In this document: piece after piece, positions 36,399-46,361 of the stretch
Layout of the letters: every line of letters begins with the position of its first letter
Numbering within the stretch: the stretch's first letter is position 1
Assembly: GCA_902625945.1 (NCBI GenBank)
Contig: CACODG010000002.1
Span: 1 to 64,000, forward strand
Origin: an uncultured Pelagibacteraceae bacterium
Lineage (GTDB): Bacteria > Pseudomonadota > Alphaproteobacteria > Pelagibacterales > Pelagibacteraceae
Direction: 5' to 3'
Length of the DNA stretch: 64,000 nt
Notes under the pieces: generated by a model
The model's input: only the letters and a program-made list of their open reading frames with translations
Told to the model about the DNA's origin: nothing
Database searches by the model: none
Position numbers and translations under genes: made by a program

Positions 36399-36421
36399 CC
36401 ACAATAAACCTAGGGGATAAA

Positions 36422-36898
36422 ATGACATTAAATAAGAATTTAAAAAATATATTTTTAGTAGTTTTTGCAACTTTGATATTAAGTGCCTGTTCTACTGCCA
36501 AGAAATCCGGAGTAATAGACGGTGATGTTTACACTGGCAAAGAAACAGTCGAATATTTAGCTGCAGGAGTTCCTGACAGAGTATTTTTTGCAACGAATAA
36601 ATCATCTTTAACTACTGCTTCAAGAGCTACATTAAGAAAGCAAGCAACATTTTTAAGAAAAAATAAAAATTTAAATGTTACCATTGAAGGTCACGCTGAT
36701 GAACGAGGAACAAGAGAATACAATTTAGCACTTGGCGAAAGAAGAGCTAACGCAGCTAGAGATTACTTGATGACTTACGGCATTTCAGGAAAAAGAATTT
36801 CTGTAATAAGTTATGGAAAAGAGAAGCCGGTAAATCCAAAATCTTCTCCAGTAGCTTGGTCTCAAAATAGAAGATCAGTAACAGTAAAAGTAAATTAA
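36422..36898 (+). CDS. pal: Peptidoglycan-associated lipoprotein Pal
   Basis: 158-residue outer-membrane lipoprotein. The signal has a hydrophobic core and a lipobox LSAC with Cys near 26. The OmpA-like C-terminal domain shows RVFFATNKSSLT near 53, VTIEGHADERGTREYNLALGERRA around 88-111 (GHADERGTREYN core) and VISYGKEKP near 126. An AGGGG-type ribosome-binding site precedes the ATG. A strong terminator follows. Confidence 0.96.
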   Translation: MTLNKNLKNIFLVVFATLILSACSTAKKSGVIDGDVYTGKETVEYLAAGVPDRVFFATNKSSLTTASRATLRKQATFLRKNKNLNVTIEGHADERGTREYNLALGERRANAARDYLMTYGISGKRISVISYGKEKPVNPKSSPVAWSQNRRSVTVKVN

Positions 36899-36920
36899 TA
36901 CTTTCAAATCTAAAGATTTT

Positions 36921-36956
36921 AAAAGACCCTTTAATCATTTAAAGGGTCTTTTTTTT
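36921..36956 (+). terminator. Rho-independent terminator after pal
   Basis: A 14-base-pair stem (36921-36934 with 36939-36952) closes a TCAT loop and continues into T residues. The core AGACCCTTTAA/TTAAAGGGTCT is perfect. It lies 23 bases after the pal stop and 28 bases before cpoB, so it would reduce but need not block read-through into cpoB-tilS. Confidence 0.93.
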
Positions 36957-36983
36957 GCCATTTTGTATAATTAAAAAAGATTC

Positions 36984-37952
36984 ATGAAGATTCTTAAGAT
37001 AAATTTAATAAAAACGTTAATTATTTTTTGTTTATTTAATTTTACATTGCTTCACGCGGAGGAGGAGGAAATATTATTAAATGCTATTTCAGATCAAATT
37101 CAAGTTATCACAAAGGATTTAAAGACATTAGAAAAAGCAGTTTACCAAAAATCTGAAATAACAGCATCATCAAATCTAAACTCAATTAAATCGGATGGAT
37201 TAAATGAGGATATTCTCACAAAACATCTTCTCAAGTTGAATGAAATAGAAGATCAGTTCAGACAACTAACAAATAAATTTGAAGAAGTTAATTTTAAATT
37301 AGATAAATTATCTTCACGTGTTACTAAAATTCAATCTGATACACAATTAAGATTTTCTGATTTAGAAAGTGGAAGTGAAAAATTGACAGTAAAAAAAGAC
37401 CAACCAGTTGTTTTACCTGGCTCCAGTAAACCACAAGATTTTGGAGCAAGTCCAGGATATCAAACTTCAAATCTACCAAAACAACAAACAATTAACTCAA
37501 TCGAAAGTGCTCAGACAGTAATTACAGAAGAGGCTGAAAATAAAGAGTCGTTGCTTCCAGATAAGAAACCTGAGGAGCAATATGAGTTTGCTGTAAGCTT
37601 TATGAAAATAGGCGACTATGAAACAGCAGAGTCTGCCTTAAAAGAATTTATAGATAAAAATAAAGATCATGATTTAGCTGGAAGTGCGCAATATTGGTAT
37701 GGAGAAACTTTTAGGATTAGACAATTATATTCTGATGCTGCTACAGCATATCTAGACGGCTATCAAAATTATCCTAAAAGCAAAAAAGCTCCGGATAATT
37801 TGCTTAAGCTTGGAATTACAATGGTACAACTTGGAGAAAAAGACCAAGGATGTAAAATGATTAAAGGTTTAAAAAAAGAATACCCAAAAGCAAGCAAGTC
37901 TGTGTTACAAAAAGCTCAATATGAGCAAAAAAAATTCAAATGTAGTTCTTAA
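36984..37952 (+). CDS. cpoB: Cell division coordinator CpoB (YbgF)
   Basis: 322-residue periplasmic protein: signal peptide (first 25 residues, ending LLHAEEEE), a trimerising coiled coil near 55-120, and three TPR-like repeats from about 200, including YEFAVSFMKIGDYETAESALKEF (AVSFMKIGDYETAE core), then AQYWYGETFRIRQLYSDAA and LGITMVQLGEKDQGC. CpoB links peptidoglycan synthesis to Tol-Pal. The coding end overlaps tilS by 32 bases. Confidence 0.92.
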   Translation: MKILKINLIKTLIIFCLFNFTLLHAEEEEILLNAISDQIQVITKDLKTLEKAVYQKSEITASSNLNSIKSDGLNEDILTKHLLKLNEIEDQFRQLTNKFEEVNFKLDKLSSRVTKIQSDTQLRFSDLESGSEKLTVKKDQPVVLPGSSKPQDFGASPGYQTSNLPKQQTINSIESAQTVITEEAENKESLLPDKKPEEQYEFAVSFMKIGDYETAESALKEFIDKNKDHDLAGSAQYWYGETFRIRQLYSDAATAYLDGYQNYPKSKKAPDNLLKLGITMVQLGEKDQGCKMIKGLKKEYPKASKSVLQKAQYEQKKFKCSS

Positions 37953-38949
37953 AAATAACTTTAAGGATTTCGAAGACTTAAATAAAGTCTACGAAAAATT
38001 TGAGTATAAAATTCAAAGATTAAAAAAAAAATCTTTTATTGTTGGTATCTCGGGAGGTCCAGACAGTCTAGCTCTAGCGGCACTATGTAAAGCATATAAT
38101 TACAAAAACAAAATAAAGTTTGATTATGTTTTAGTAAATCATAATATCAGAACGAATTCTTCTAAAGAGGCAAAACAAGTAAAAAATTTACTTAAGAAGA
38201 ATAGAATTAATCTAAAAATTCTTAATAATAAAAAAAAAATAGATCGCAACATACAAGGTCTAGCTAGGCAAGTAAGATATGACATGCTTAAAGATTATTG
38301 TTTAAAAAAGAAGATTAATACAATTTTGACTGCTCATAATCTTGAGGATCAAGTAGAGACTTTTTTCATTAGGTTATCAAGAGGGAGTGGTTTGACTGGT
38401 TTGTCAGCCATGAAGCCTCTAAGCAAACTGTATAAGAATATTTATTTATTTAGGCCTTTATTAGATATTAGAAAAAAGGTTCTAATAAAGTTTTCCAAAA
38501 ATATTTTTGGTAAATTTTTTAAAGATCCATCAAATAAAAATAAAAAATTCCTAAGAACAAAAATTAGAAGTTTAGAAAAACCACTTGAGCAAAGCGGAAT
38601 TAACTATAATCAGATAATTAAATCAATCAACAATTTGGCAGCAAGTAAAGCCACGTTGGATGAGTATTTCAGTAGGATTTCTAAAGAAACAATAAAGAAA
38701 AATAAAAATCAAATTTCAATTGATTTTAAAAAATTTCAAAATTTTAATAATGAAATTAAAATAAAGTTAATAAACCATTCAATAAAGATCTTAGTGAAAA
38801 ATTACTATAACCCAAGATCTAAGAAAGTGATAAATTTAATCAAAAATATTAAAAGTGAGAAATTTAAAAGTTCAACTCTAGGAGGATGTTTATTTTTAAA
38901 AAAAAGGGATACATTGATCTTAAAGATAGAAAAAAACCAACAAATTTAA
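37921..38949 (+). CDS. tilS: tRNA(Ile)-lysidine synthetase
   Basis: Makes lysidine at C34 of tRNA-Ile(CAU). The P-loop is VGISGGPDSLAL near 42, followed by DYVLVNHNIR near 70, QGLARQVRYDML near 111 and TAHNLEDQVETFFIRLSRGSGLTGLSAM near 140-167 (HNLEDQVETFF core). FRPLLDIRK near 180 is also conserved. At 342 residues it lacks most of the long C-terminal domain of E. coli TilS. No alternative start lies between the ATG at 37921 and the P-loop, so the 32-base overlap with cpoB seems real. Confidence 0.92.
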   Translation: MSKKNSNVVLKNNFKDFEDLNKVYEKFEYKIQRLKKKSFIVGISGGPDSLALAALCKAYNYKNKIKFDYVLVNHNIRTNSSKEAKQVKNLLKKNRINLKILNNKKKIDRNIQGLARQVRYDMLKDYCLKKKINTILTAHNLEDQVETFFIRLSRGSGLTGLSAMKPLSKLYKNIYLFRPLLDIRKKVLIKFSKNIFGKFFKDPSNKNKKFLRTKIRSLEKPLEQSGINYNQIIKSINNLAASKATLDEYFSRISKETIKKNKNQISIDFKKFQNFNNEIKIKLINHSIKILVKNYYNPRSKKVINLIKNIKSEKFKSSTLGGCLFLKKRDTLILKIEKNQQI

Positions 38950-39036
38950 CTAACATTAAGATATTTTGTCTTATTTACAACTAATTTAAGGGTAAAATAT
39001 ACTTGTTTATTTAAAAATAATGATTATTTAAAAATT

Positions 39037-40932
39037 ATGAATATTAAAAACTTAATAATGTGGGTCATAATTGTCCTATTGTCTGTAGGCTTGTTTAACA
39101 TGTTTCAAGATCCAAATAAATTAAGTTCAGAGAAAAACTCATTACCATTTTCCAATTTCTTAAATGAAGTTGATGCCGGGAGAGTTGTAGAAGTGAAAAT
39201 TCAAGGAAATAATATTAATGGAGTTTTAGCTGACGGTAAAACTTTTAGCACATACTCACCTAATTATCCCGAATTAGTAGAAAAACTCTCGAGTAAAGGT
39301 GTTAGTATTGTAGCAACGCCTTTAGAAGACAAAATGCCATCACTTCTAGGCATACTGCTCTCTTGGTTCCCAATGCTACTATTAATAGGAGTTTGGATTT
39401 TCTTTATGAGACAAATGCAGGGTGGAAAAGGTGGTGCCATGGGATTTGGCAGATCAAAAGCAAAATTATTAAATGAAGCTCAAGGCAAAGTTACTTTTAA
39501 TGATGTTGCAGGTGTGGAAGAAGCAAAAGAAGAAGTTGAAGAAATAGTAGAATTTTTAAAAGATCCAAAAAAGTTTAGCCGTTTAGGCGGCAAAATTCCA
39601 AAAGGCGCTCTCTTGATAGGACCTCCAGGAACAGGTAAAACTTTACTTGCTAAAGCTATCGCAGGTGAAGCAAACGTTCCTTTCTTCTCAATTTCAGGCT
39701 CAGACTTTGTTGAAATGTTTGTTGGTGTCGGAGCTTCTAGAGTTAGAGATATGTTTGAACAAGGCAAAAAACATTCGCCATGTATTATATTTATAGACGA
39801 GATTGATGCTGTTGGAAGAAGTAGAGGTGCTGGATTAGGTGGAGGTAACGACGAAAGAGAACAAACACTTAACCAACTTCTTGTGGAGATGGATGGTTTC
39901 GATACTAATGAAGGAATAATTTTAATAGCAGCAACTAACCGGCCAGACGTTTTAGACCCTGCTCTACTAAGACCTGGTAGATTCGATAGACAAGTAGTAG
40001 TAGGTAATCCAGATATAATTGGAAGAGAAGCTATCTTAAAAGTTCATGTAAAGAAAATAAATATTGGGCCGGATGTAAAACTTAGAACTATTGCAAGAGG
40101 AACTCCAGGATTTTCAGGTGCAGACTTGGCAAATTTGATTAATGAATCTGCTTTGCTTGCAGCGAGAAAAAACAAAAGAGTTGTAACTATGTCTGATGTA
40201 GAAGAAGCCAAAGATAAAGTAATGATGGGTGCAGAGCGAAGATCAATGGTGATGTCAGAAGATGAGAAGAAACTTACCGCTTATCATGAAGGCGGTCATG
40301 CTATTGTTGCGCTTAACGAAAAAGCTTCTGACCCTATACATAAGGCAACCATTATACCTAGGGGAAGAGCTTTAGGAATGGTGATGAGATTGCCTGAAAG
40401 AGATCAGCTTTCAGTTTCAAGGGAAAAAATGCATGCTGATATTGCAGTTGCAATGGGAGGAAGAATAGCCGAAGAAATTATTTTTGGATATGATAAAGTA
40501 ACTTCTGGTGCTTCTTCAGATATAGATATGGTAACAAAAATGGCAAAAAATATGGTTACTAAGTATGGAATGAGCACAGAACTTGGAACTATAGCATATG
40601 GAGAAAACGAAGAAGAAGTTTTCTTAGGCAGATCAGTTACTAAACAACAAAATATGTCAGAAGAGACCGCAAAAAAAATCGACGAAGAAGTCAAAAAAAT
40701 AGTAGATAAAGGCTACGAGAGAGCCAGAAAGATTCTTACAGAAAAGATAGACGATCTCCATAAAATTGCAAAGGCATTACTGATTTATGAGACATTATCT
40801 GGAGATGAAATAAGAGATTTAATTTTAAAAAATATAAAACCAACGAGATCTTTTAAAGAAGAGGAAAATGATGATGGCAAATCATCATCTGCACTTGGTT
40901 CACTCGGATTAAAACCAAAACCTGCAATTTAA
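39037..40932 (+). CDS. ftsH: ATP-dependent zinc metalloprotease FtsH
   Basis: 631-residue membrane AAA protease degrading misfolded and regulatory proteins. Two helices (about 5-22 and 103-122) flank a periplasmic part. The AAA domain has Walker A GPPGTGKT near 194, Walker [12 protein letters not shown] near 249 and the second region of homology [19 protein letters not shown] near 302 (its LRPGRFDR core). The zinc site is YHEGGHAI near 417 and the third ligand is in SGASSDID near 490. RpoH, a common FtsH substrate, is also encoded in this window. Confidence 0.97.
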   Translation: MNIKNLIMWVIIVLLSVGLFNMFQDPNKLSSEKNSLPFSNFLNEVDAGRVVEVKIQGNNINGVLADGKTFSTYSPNYPELVEKLSSKGVSIVATPLEDKMPSLLGILLSWFPMLLLIGVWIFFMRQMQGGKGGAMGFGRSKAKLLNEAQGKVTFNDVAGVEEAKEEVEEIVEFLKDPKKFSRLGGKIPKGALLIGPPGTGKTLLAKAIAGEANVPFFSISGSDFVEMFVGVGASRVRDMFEQGKKHSPCIIFIDEIDAVGRSRGAGLGGGNDEREQTLNQLLVEMDGFDTNEGIILIAATNRPDVLDPALLRPGRFDRQVVVGNPDIIGREAILKVHVKKINIGPDVKLRTIARGTPGFSGADLANLINESALLAARKNKRVVTMSDVEEAKDKVMMGAERRSMVMSEDEKKLTAYHEGGHAIVALNEKASDPIHKATIIPRGRALGMVMRLPERDQLSVSREKMHADIAVAMGGRIAEEIIFGYDKVTSGASSDIDMVTKMAKNMVTKYGMSTELGTIAYGENEEEVFLGRSVTKQQNMSEETAKKIDEEVKKIVDKGYERARKILTEKIDDLHKIAKALLIYETLSGDEIRDLILKNIKPTRSFKEEENDDGKSSSALGSLGLKPKPAI

Positions 40933-40938
40933 AAGATA

Positions 40939-42000
40939 ATGCTCAAATATTACACAAGAGCGTGTAATTTCTATTATGGCAGTCAAGCAAAGCTACTAAT
41001 TAAAAAAAAACATGCCTTGCCTTTATGTGGTATCAAATCTATCGCTTTTGATAATGTTGAAATTTTCATAAGAGAAAAAAGACAAATAAGAAGTAAAATT
41101 ATAAAAATTCATAATATTAAAAATCTTCATAAAGCTGAAAAGAAAAAAATTCAACAAGACTTGAAAAATATTACTTCAAAGCGAAGAAATTTTTTGAATC
41201 ATGTAAATTTTTCAGTGCCCACAATAATGGGGATTTTAAATTTAACACCTGATAGTTTTTCAGACGGAGGCAAGTTTAATAAAACGAATACATCATTTAA
41301 ACATATTGATAAAATGATAAAATCAGGTGCAAAAATTATAGATATTGGAGGTGAGTCAACTCGACCCGGCTCAAGGGATATTAATGTAAAAACTGAGTAT
41401 AAAAGATTAGAAAAAGTTCTTAAGATGTTTAAAAAAAAATATAAAAATACTAGTTTGTCTTTAGATACAAGAAAATCTGATATAATGATTAAAGGCCTGA
41501 AATTTGGCGTAGATTTAATCAATGATGTCTCAGGCTTTAGCTATAATAAAAATTCTCAATTTATAGGAAAAAAAATTAGAGTTTCAAAAGTTCTTCATCA
41601 TATGCAAGGAACACCAAATACAATGCAGGTTAATCCTAAGTATAAAAATGTTTTGTTAGACATATATGATTATTTTGAAAAAAACTCAAAAAAGCTATTT
41701 TGTGATAAAAATATTATTTTAGATCCCGGTATTGGCTTTGGTAAAACTTTGAAACATAATTTGACTTTAATTTCAAAAATTTCTTTGTTTCATAGCTTAG
41801 GATTTCCTATACTAGTTGGTACCTCAAGAAAAAGATTTATCAATCAAATTTCTGGGAAATATGATAGCAAAGAAAGATTAGGAGGAACTTTGGCATCAGT
41901 TCTATATTTGTTATCACAAGGAGTTCAAGTTTTTAGAGTGCATAACGTGAATGATATAAAACAGGGTATTTTAGTTTTCAATAAAATTTTGTCTAACTAA
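40939..42000 (+). CDS. folP: Dihydropteroate synthase with N-terminal extension
   Basis: Condenses DHPP and p-aminobenzoate in folate synthesis. The core begins near residue 95 with MGILNLTPDSFSDGG, followed by IDIGGESTRPGS near 134, SLDTRKSDI near 173, INDVSGF near 193, HHMQGTPNTMQ near 216, DPGIGFGK near 260 and GTSRKRFI near 293. The first 90 residues are extra relative to the E. coli enzyme; a similar extension is usual in alphaproteobacterial FolP. It lies between ftsH and glmM, an order familiar from E. coli. Confidence 0.93.
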   Translation: MLKYYTRACNFYYGSQAKLLIKKKHALPLCGIKSIAFDNVEIFIREKRQIRSKIIKIHNIKNLHKAEKKKIQQDLKNITSKRRNFLNHVNFSVPTIMGILNLTPDSFSDGGKFNKTNTSFKHIDKMIKSGAKIIDIGGESTRPGSRDINVKTEYKRLEKVLKMFKKKYKNTSLSLDTRKSDIMIKGLKFGVDLINDVSGFSYNKNSQFIGKKIRVSKVLHHMQGTPNTMQVNPKYKNVLLDIYDYFEKNSKKLFCDKNIILDPGIGFGKTLKHNLTLISKISLFHSLGFPILVGTSRKRFINQISGKYDSKERLGGTLASVLYLLSQGVQVFRVHNVNDIKQGILVFNKILSN

Positions 42001-43331
42001 TGAAAAATAAGTATTTTGGCACTGATGGTATTAGAGGAACTGTCAATCAAGGTAATATAACTGGAGAAAAATTTTTTAAATTTGGTCTCGCCTCTGGAAC
42101 TTTTTTTAAGAATCAAAAAAAAACTAAACAAATAGCAGTTATTGCAAAAGATACTAGACTTTCTGGTTACACTTTAGAACCGGCGCTAGTTTCAGGATTA
42201 GTCTCCGGAGGAATGCATGTTTTTACTCTAGGACCGCTACCAACAAATGGCCTTGCTATGCTAACTAAAGATATGAAAGCAAATATGGGTATCATGATAA
42301 CAGCTTCACACAACCCTTATTATGATAATGGTCTAAAATTATTTGGACCAGACGGTATGAAATTATCAGATAAAATAGAAAAAAAAATCGAAAAATTGAT
42401 AGATGCAAAAAATACAAACCAACTAACAAATCCCAAATTTCTTGGAAGAGTAAAAAGATTAGAGGATGGAAACGATAAGTACATAAAAATTTTAAAGAAT
42501 AATTTTCCTAATAACTTCAAACTTAACGGAATAAAAATAGTTTTAGATTGTGCAAACGGAGCCTGTTATAAAGCTGCACCCAAGCTTCTAAAAGAATTAG
42601 GTGCAAAAGTTATTTCAATAGGAATAAAACCAAATGGTCTTAATATTAATGAAAAATGTGGATCAACTTATCCTTCAAAAATAACTACGGCTGTAAAAAA
42701 ATATAAAGCAAATATTGGCATTTCGTTTGATGGTGATGCAGACAGAATAATTATGTGCGATGAAAATGGGACAGTCATTGATGGAGATCAAATTATCGCT
42801 ATGCTTGCTAAAAGATGGAAAAACAAAAAGATTTTAAAAGGCGGAGTAATTGGTACTTTGATGTCTAACTACGGGTTAGAAAAATTTTTAAAAAGTGAGA
42901 AAATTAGATTTTATAGATCAAAAGTTGGAGATAGATATGTGAAGGAAAAAATGAAAAAATTAAACTTTAATTTAGGAGGAGAGCAGTCTGGACACATAAT
43001 TTTAGGAAAGTTTGCAACCACTGGAGATGGTTTATTGGTTGCGCTTGAAGTATTATTTTCTCTCAGAAAAGGAAAAAAGGCAAGTAGTGTGCTAAATGTT
43101 TTTAAACCCCTTCCTCAAACTTTAGAAAACATTGTTGTGAAAAATAAAAATATAATTAATAGCTTAAAAACTAAAAATGCGATTAAAGATGCTAATAAGA
43201 TAATGGGATTTAAAGGAAGAATATTAGTTAGGAAATCTGGAACTGAACCAAAAATTAGGATTATGGCCGAATCATATAATAGAAGTTTGATTTTAAAATG
43301 TATCAACATAATAAAAAAATCGATTAAATAA
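42000..43331 (+). CDS. glmM: Phosphoglucosamine mutase
   Basis: Interconverts glucosamine-6- and 1-phosphate for UDP-GlcNAc. It has KYFGTDGIRGTVN near 3, the catalytic Ser in ITASHNPYYDNGLK near 99, metal loop SFDGDADRII near 240, GGEQSGHII near 325 and the phosphate loop VRKSGTEPKIRI near 411. Length (443) is normal. It shares one base with the folP stop and precedes thiD by 1 base. Confidence 0.97.
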   Translation: MKNKYFGTDGIRGTVNQGNITGEKFFKFGLASGTFFKNQKKTKQIAVIAKDTRLSGYTLEPALVSGLVSGGMHVFTLGPLPTNGLAMLTKDMKANMGIMITASHNPYYDNGLKLFGPDGMKLSDKIEKKIEKLIDAKNTNQLTNPKFLGRVKRLEDGNDKYIKILKNNFPNNFKLNGIKIVLDCANGACYKAAPKLLKELGAKVISIGIKPNGLNINEKCGSTYPSKITTAVKKYKANIGISFDGDADRIIMCDENGTVIDGDQIIAMLAKRWKNKKILKGGVIGTLMSNYGLEKFLKSEKIRFYRSKVGDRYVKEKMKKLNFNLGGEQSGHIILGKFATTGDGLLVALEVLFSLRKGKKASSVLNVFKPLPQTLENIVVKNKNIINSLKTKNAIKDANKIMGFKGRILVRKSGTEPKIRIMAESYNRSLILKCINIIKKSIK

Positions 43332-43332
43332 T

Positions 43333-44145
43333 TTGAAACCAAACTCAAAAATTTTAGTAATTGCAGGATCAGATTCCTCAGGTGGTGCTGGAATACAAGC
43401 AGACATTAAAACAGTAACAGCTTTGGGGAGTTATGCCATGACTGCAATTACGGCAGTTACTTCACAAAATACGACAGGCGTTTACTCAGTTTTTCCTTTA
43501 CCTATAAAAGAAATAGAGAAACAAATTATGTTAACGTGTAAAGATATAAAACCCGATGCAATTAAAATTGGAATGTTGCATTCTTCTAAAGTTATTGAAA
43601 TCGTTATAAAATGTTTAAAAAAAATCAAAACTAAAAAAATTATCTTAGACCCAGTTATGGTTGCCAAAGGCGGAGCTAAACTGATTGATGAAAAATCAAT
43701 AAAAACCCTTAAGTATAAATTATTGAAAAAATCTTTATTAATAACTCCGAATATTCCAGAAGCTGAAGTTCTTATAAAAAAAAAAATTAATACTTTAGAA
43801 GATATGAAAAATGCCTCCAAAATTATTCTTAATTTTGGTGTAAAAAACGTTTTGTTAAAAGGAGGCCATAAAAAATCAGAATTTATTGAAGATGTCTATT
43901 TAGGAGAACATGGATTAAAGATATTTAAACATAAAAGAATTAAAACAAAAAATACACATGGCACAGGTTGTACTTTATCAAGCGCAATTACTACATTTTT
44001 ATCATGTGGAAAACCTTTAAATAAATCCTGTGAGTTAGGAATTAAATATGTTAACCAAGCAATAAAAACTAATCCAACATATGGAAAAGGACAAGGCCCA
44101 ATTAATCATTTAAATTCAATTAAACTTAAAAGAATATTTAAATAA
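43333..44145 (+). CDS. thiD: HMP/HMP-phosphate kinase
   Basis: Phosphorylates hydroxymethylpyrimidine and its monophosphate for thiamine synthesis. It has [19 protein letters not shown] around 8-26 ([11 protein letters not shown] core), [11 protein letters not shown] near 37, IKIGML near 79, [10 protein letters not shown] near 107 and the catalytic [12 protein letters not shown] near 210-221. The start is TTG at 43333. With thiE this fits a salvage-dependent thiamine pathway. It shares its last base with the purA start. Confidence 0.94.
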   Translation: MKPNSKILVIAGSDSSGGAGIQADIKTVTALGSYAMTAITAVTSQNTTGVYSVFPLPIKEIEKQIMLTCKDIKPDAIKIGMLHSSKVIEIVIKCLKKIKTKKIILDPVMVAKGGAKLIDEKSIKTLKYKLLKKSLLITPNIPEAEVLIKKKINTLEDMKNASKIILNFGVKNVLLKGGHKKSEFIEDVYLGEHGLKIFKHKRIKTKNTHGTGCTLSSAITTFLSCGKPLNKSCELGIKYVNQAIKTNPTYGKGQGPINHLNSIKLKRIFK

Positions 44146-45437
44146 TGAAAAATGTTGTTGTAGTAGGTTCACAGTGGGGAGATGAGGGCAAAGGCAAAAT
44201 TGTTGACTGGCTATCAAGCGAAGCAGATATAGTCGTTCGTTTTCAAGGAGGACATAATGCAGGACATACATTAGTAATTGATAAGAAAGTATTTAAACTA
44301 AGACTGTTACCTTCCGGAATAGTAAGAAATGGCAAAATCTCTATTTTAGGCAATGGAGTTGTAATTGATCCTTGGGCGCTTTTGAGTGAAATAAAAGAAA
44401 TTAAAAAACTGGGAATAAATGTAACTCCTGAGAATTTTATGATCTCTGAGTCAGCCTCGTTAATTTTACCATTTCATCAAGAAATGGACGAGATAAGAGA
44501 GGATGCGGCAGGAAAAGGTAAAATTGGCACTACCAGAAGGGGGATTGGCCCTTGTTATGAAGATAAAGTTGGAAGAAGATCTATTCGAGTAATGGATTTA
44601 AGATCAGAAAGTAATTTAGAGAGTAGATTAGAGAATGTTCTATTGCATCATAATGCAATTCGAAAAGGTTTAAAAAAAAAAATTTTTAAAAAAGATGATC
44701 TTAAAAAAAAGTTATTAAAAATTGCTCCAGAAATTCTTAAATTTGCAAAACCAGTTTGGCTAATGCTAGATCAGTTTAAAAAAGATAGAAAAAAAATACT
44801 ATTTGAAGGCGCTCAAGGTATACTTTTAGATGTTGATCATGGAACATATCCTTTTGTAACTTCATCAAACACAGTGCCAGCTATGGCTGCAACCGGGTCA
44901 GGTTCAGGTCCAGATAAAATTGGATATATCTTAGGCATCACTAAGGCTTACACCACAAGAGTTGGCAGCGGTCCATTTCCAACCGAGTTAAAAGATAAGA
45001 TTGGTGAAAATTTAGGTAAAAGAGGAAAAGAATTCGGTACCGTTACAGCTAGAAAAAGAAGGTGTGGGTGGTTCGATGGTGTATTAGTTCGTCAAACTAT
45101 TAAAATTTCAGGCATAAATGGAATTGCACTCACAAAATTGGACGTACTCGATGAATTGCAAGAAATTAAAATGTGCGTAGGATATGAATTAGATGGAAAA
45201 AAAATAGATTATCTTCCTGCTGCTTCAGAAGATCAATTTAATATCAAACCAATTTATGAGACATTTCCTGGATGGCAAACAAAAACTAAAGGCATTAGAA
45301 ACTTAAAAGATTTACCAGAAAATGCAAAAAAATATGTTTATGCTCTTGAGGATTTTATTGGAGCAAAAGTTTCAAGTATCTCTACAAGTCCCGAAAGAGA
45401 GGATACAATTTTAATTGAAGATCCTTTTAAAATTTAA
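44145..45437 (+). CDS. purA: Adenylosuccinate synthetase
   Basis: GTP-dependent IMP + Asp to adenylosuccinate. It starts [20 protein letters not shown] (P-loop-like GDEGKGK), then [10 protein letters not shown] near 34, [14 protein letters not shown] near 126, [23 protein letters not shown] around 223-245 ([12 protein letters not shown] core) and [10 protein letters not shown] near 270. Length (430) is normal. The stop interlocks with that of convergent rpoH in TTAA. Confidence 0.97.
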   Translation: MKNVVVVGSQWGDEGKGKIVDWLSSEADIVVRFQGGHNAGHTLVIDKKVFKLRLLPSGIVRNGKISILGNGVVIDPWALLSEIKEIKKLGINVTPENFMISESASLILPFHQEMDEIREDAAGKGKIGTTRRGIGPCYEDKVGRRSIRVMDLRSESNLESRLENVLLHHNAIRKGLKKKIFKKDDLKKKLLKIAPEILKFAKPVWLMLDQFKKDRKKILFEGAQGILLDVDHGTYPFVTSSNTVPAMAATGSGSGPDKIGYILGITKAYTTRVGSGPFPTELKDKIGENLGKRGKEFGTVTARKRRCGWFDGVLVRQTIKISGINGIALTKLDVLDELQEIKMCVGYELDGKKIDYLPAASEDQFNIKPIYETFPGWQTKTKGIRNLKDLPENAKKYVYALEDFIGAKVSSISTSPEREDTILIEDPFKI

Positions 45438-46342
45438 TTTGCAGGCAGTAAATTTTTTGACTTACTTGCATTAATCATTGATTTTTGAAGTTTTTCAAAA
45501 GCCTTTGTCTCAATTTGTCTTATTCTTTCTCTGCTTATTCTAAACTTTTTACTTAAATCCTCTAAAGTCATTGGATTTTCTGTTAATCTTCTTGCTGTTA
45601 TAATTTCCTTTTCTCTATCATTAAGAATTTTCATTGCACTTTTCAATAATTCTTTTTTATCGTTATATTCTTGTTGTTGAGAAACAATTAATTCTTGGTC
45701 AAGATTTTCATCTACTAACCAATCTTGCCATTCATCTGATTCACCAATTTTGATTGGAGTATTTAAAGATTTTTCTTGACCCATCATTCTTCTATTCATA
45801 TTAATTACCTCTTTGGAGTCTACATTTAATCTATTAGAAATTTCCTCAACTTGTTCTTTTTTTAAATCTCCCTCTTGTTCAGGGGCTATTTGATTTTTTA
45901 ATTTTTTTAGATTAAAAAAAAGTTTTTTTTGTGCTGTAGTTGTCCCCATTTTTACTAAACTCCAAGATCTTAAAACATATTCTTGAATTGCTGCCTTAAT
46001 CCACCACATTGCGTATGTCGCTAATCTAAACCCTTTGTCAGGGTCAAATTTTTTAACAGCTTGCATTAAACCTATATTACCCTCTGATATTAATTCGTTT
46101 ACAGGTAAACCGTACCCCCGATAACCCATAGCAATTTTAGCTACTAATCTTAAATGACTTGTTACAAGTTTATGAGCAGACTGAAGATTTCCGTTTTCCC
46201 TCCAGTTTTTTGCCAAAATATACTCTTCCTCTGCATCAAGCATAGGAAACTTTTTTATTTGAGCAAGATAAATTGATAGTCCCCCAACGGAAGGTGTTGG
46301 CAAATTCGAAATATTTTTATTGTTTTCCATTATACTAGACAT
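45434..46342 (-). CDS. rpoH: Heat-shock sigma factor RpoH
   Basis: 302-residue sigma-32. Region 2 has [37 protein letters not shown] around 60-95 and [24 protein letters not shown] around 108-131, seen as [18 protein letters not shown]. The RpoH box [10 protein letters not shown] near 138 distinguishes it from RpoD. Region 4.2 near 265-290 ([19 protein letters not shown]) ends the protein. It directs stress promoters such as those of chaperones and proteases. rluD lies upstream on the same strand with a 19-base gap. Confidence 0.95.
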   Translation of the reverse strand: MSSIMENNKNISNLPTPSVGGLSIYLAQIKKFPMLDAEEEYILAKNWRENGNLQSAHKLVTSHLRLVAKIAMGYRGYGLPVNELISEGNIGLMQAVKKFDPDKGFRLATYAMWWIKAAIQEYVLRSWSLVKMGTTTAQKKLFFNLKKLKNQIAPEQEGDLKKEQVEEISNRLNVDSKEVINMNRRMMGQEKSLNTPIKIGESDEWQDWLVDENLDQELIVSQQQEYNDKKELLKSAMKILNDREKEIITARRLTENPMTLEDLSKKFRISRERIRQIETKAFEKLQKSMINASKSKNLLPAN

Positions 46343-46361
46343 ATATATTATTTAATTTTTT

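Noticed and set aside
39001-39036. Possible RpoH-type promoter before ftsH (CTTG at 39002-39005 and a TTATTT-like box)
   Set aside because: The spacing is 19 bases and the second box matches poorly; in such AT-rich DNA this is not better than chance.
39480-39767. Minus-strand open frame of 95 codons inside ftsH
   Set aside because: It mirrors the conserved AAA domain; a shadow of codon bias.
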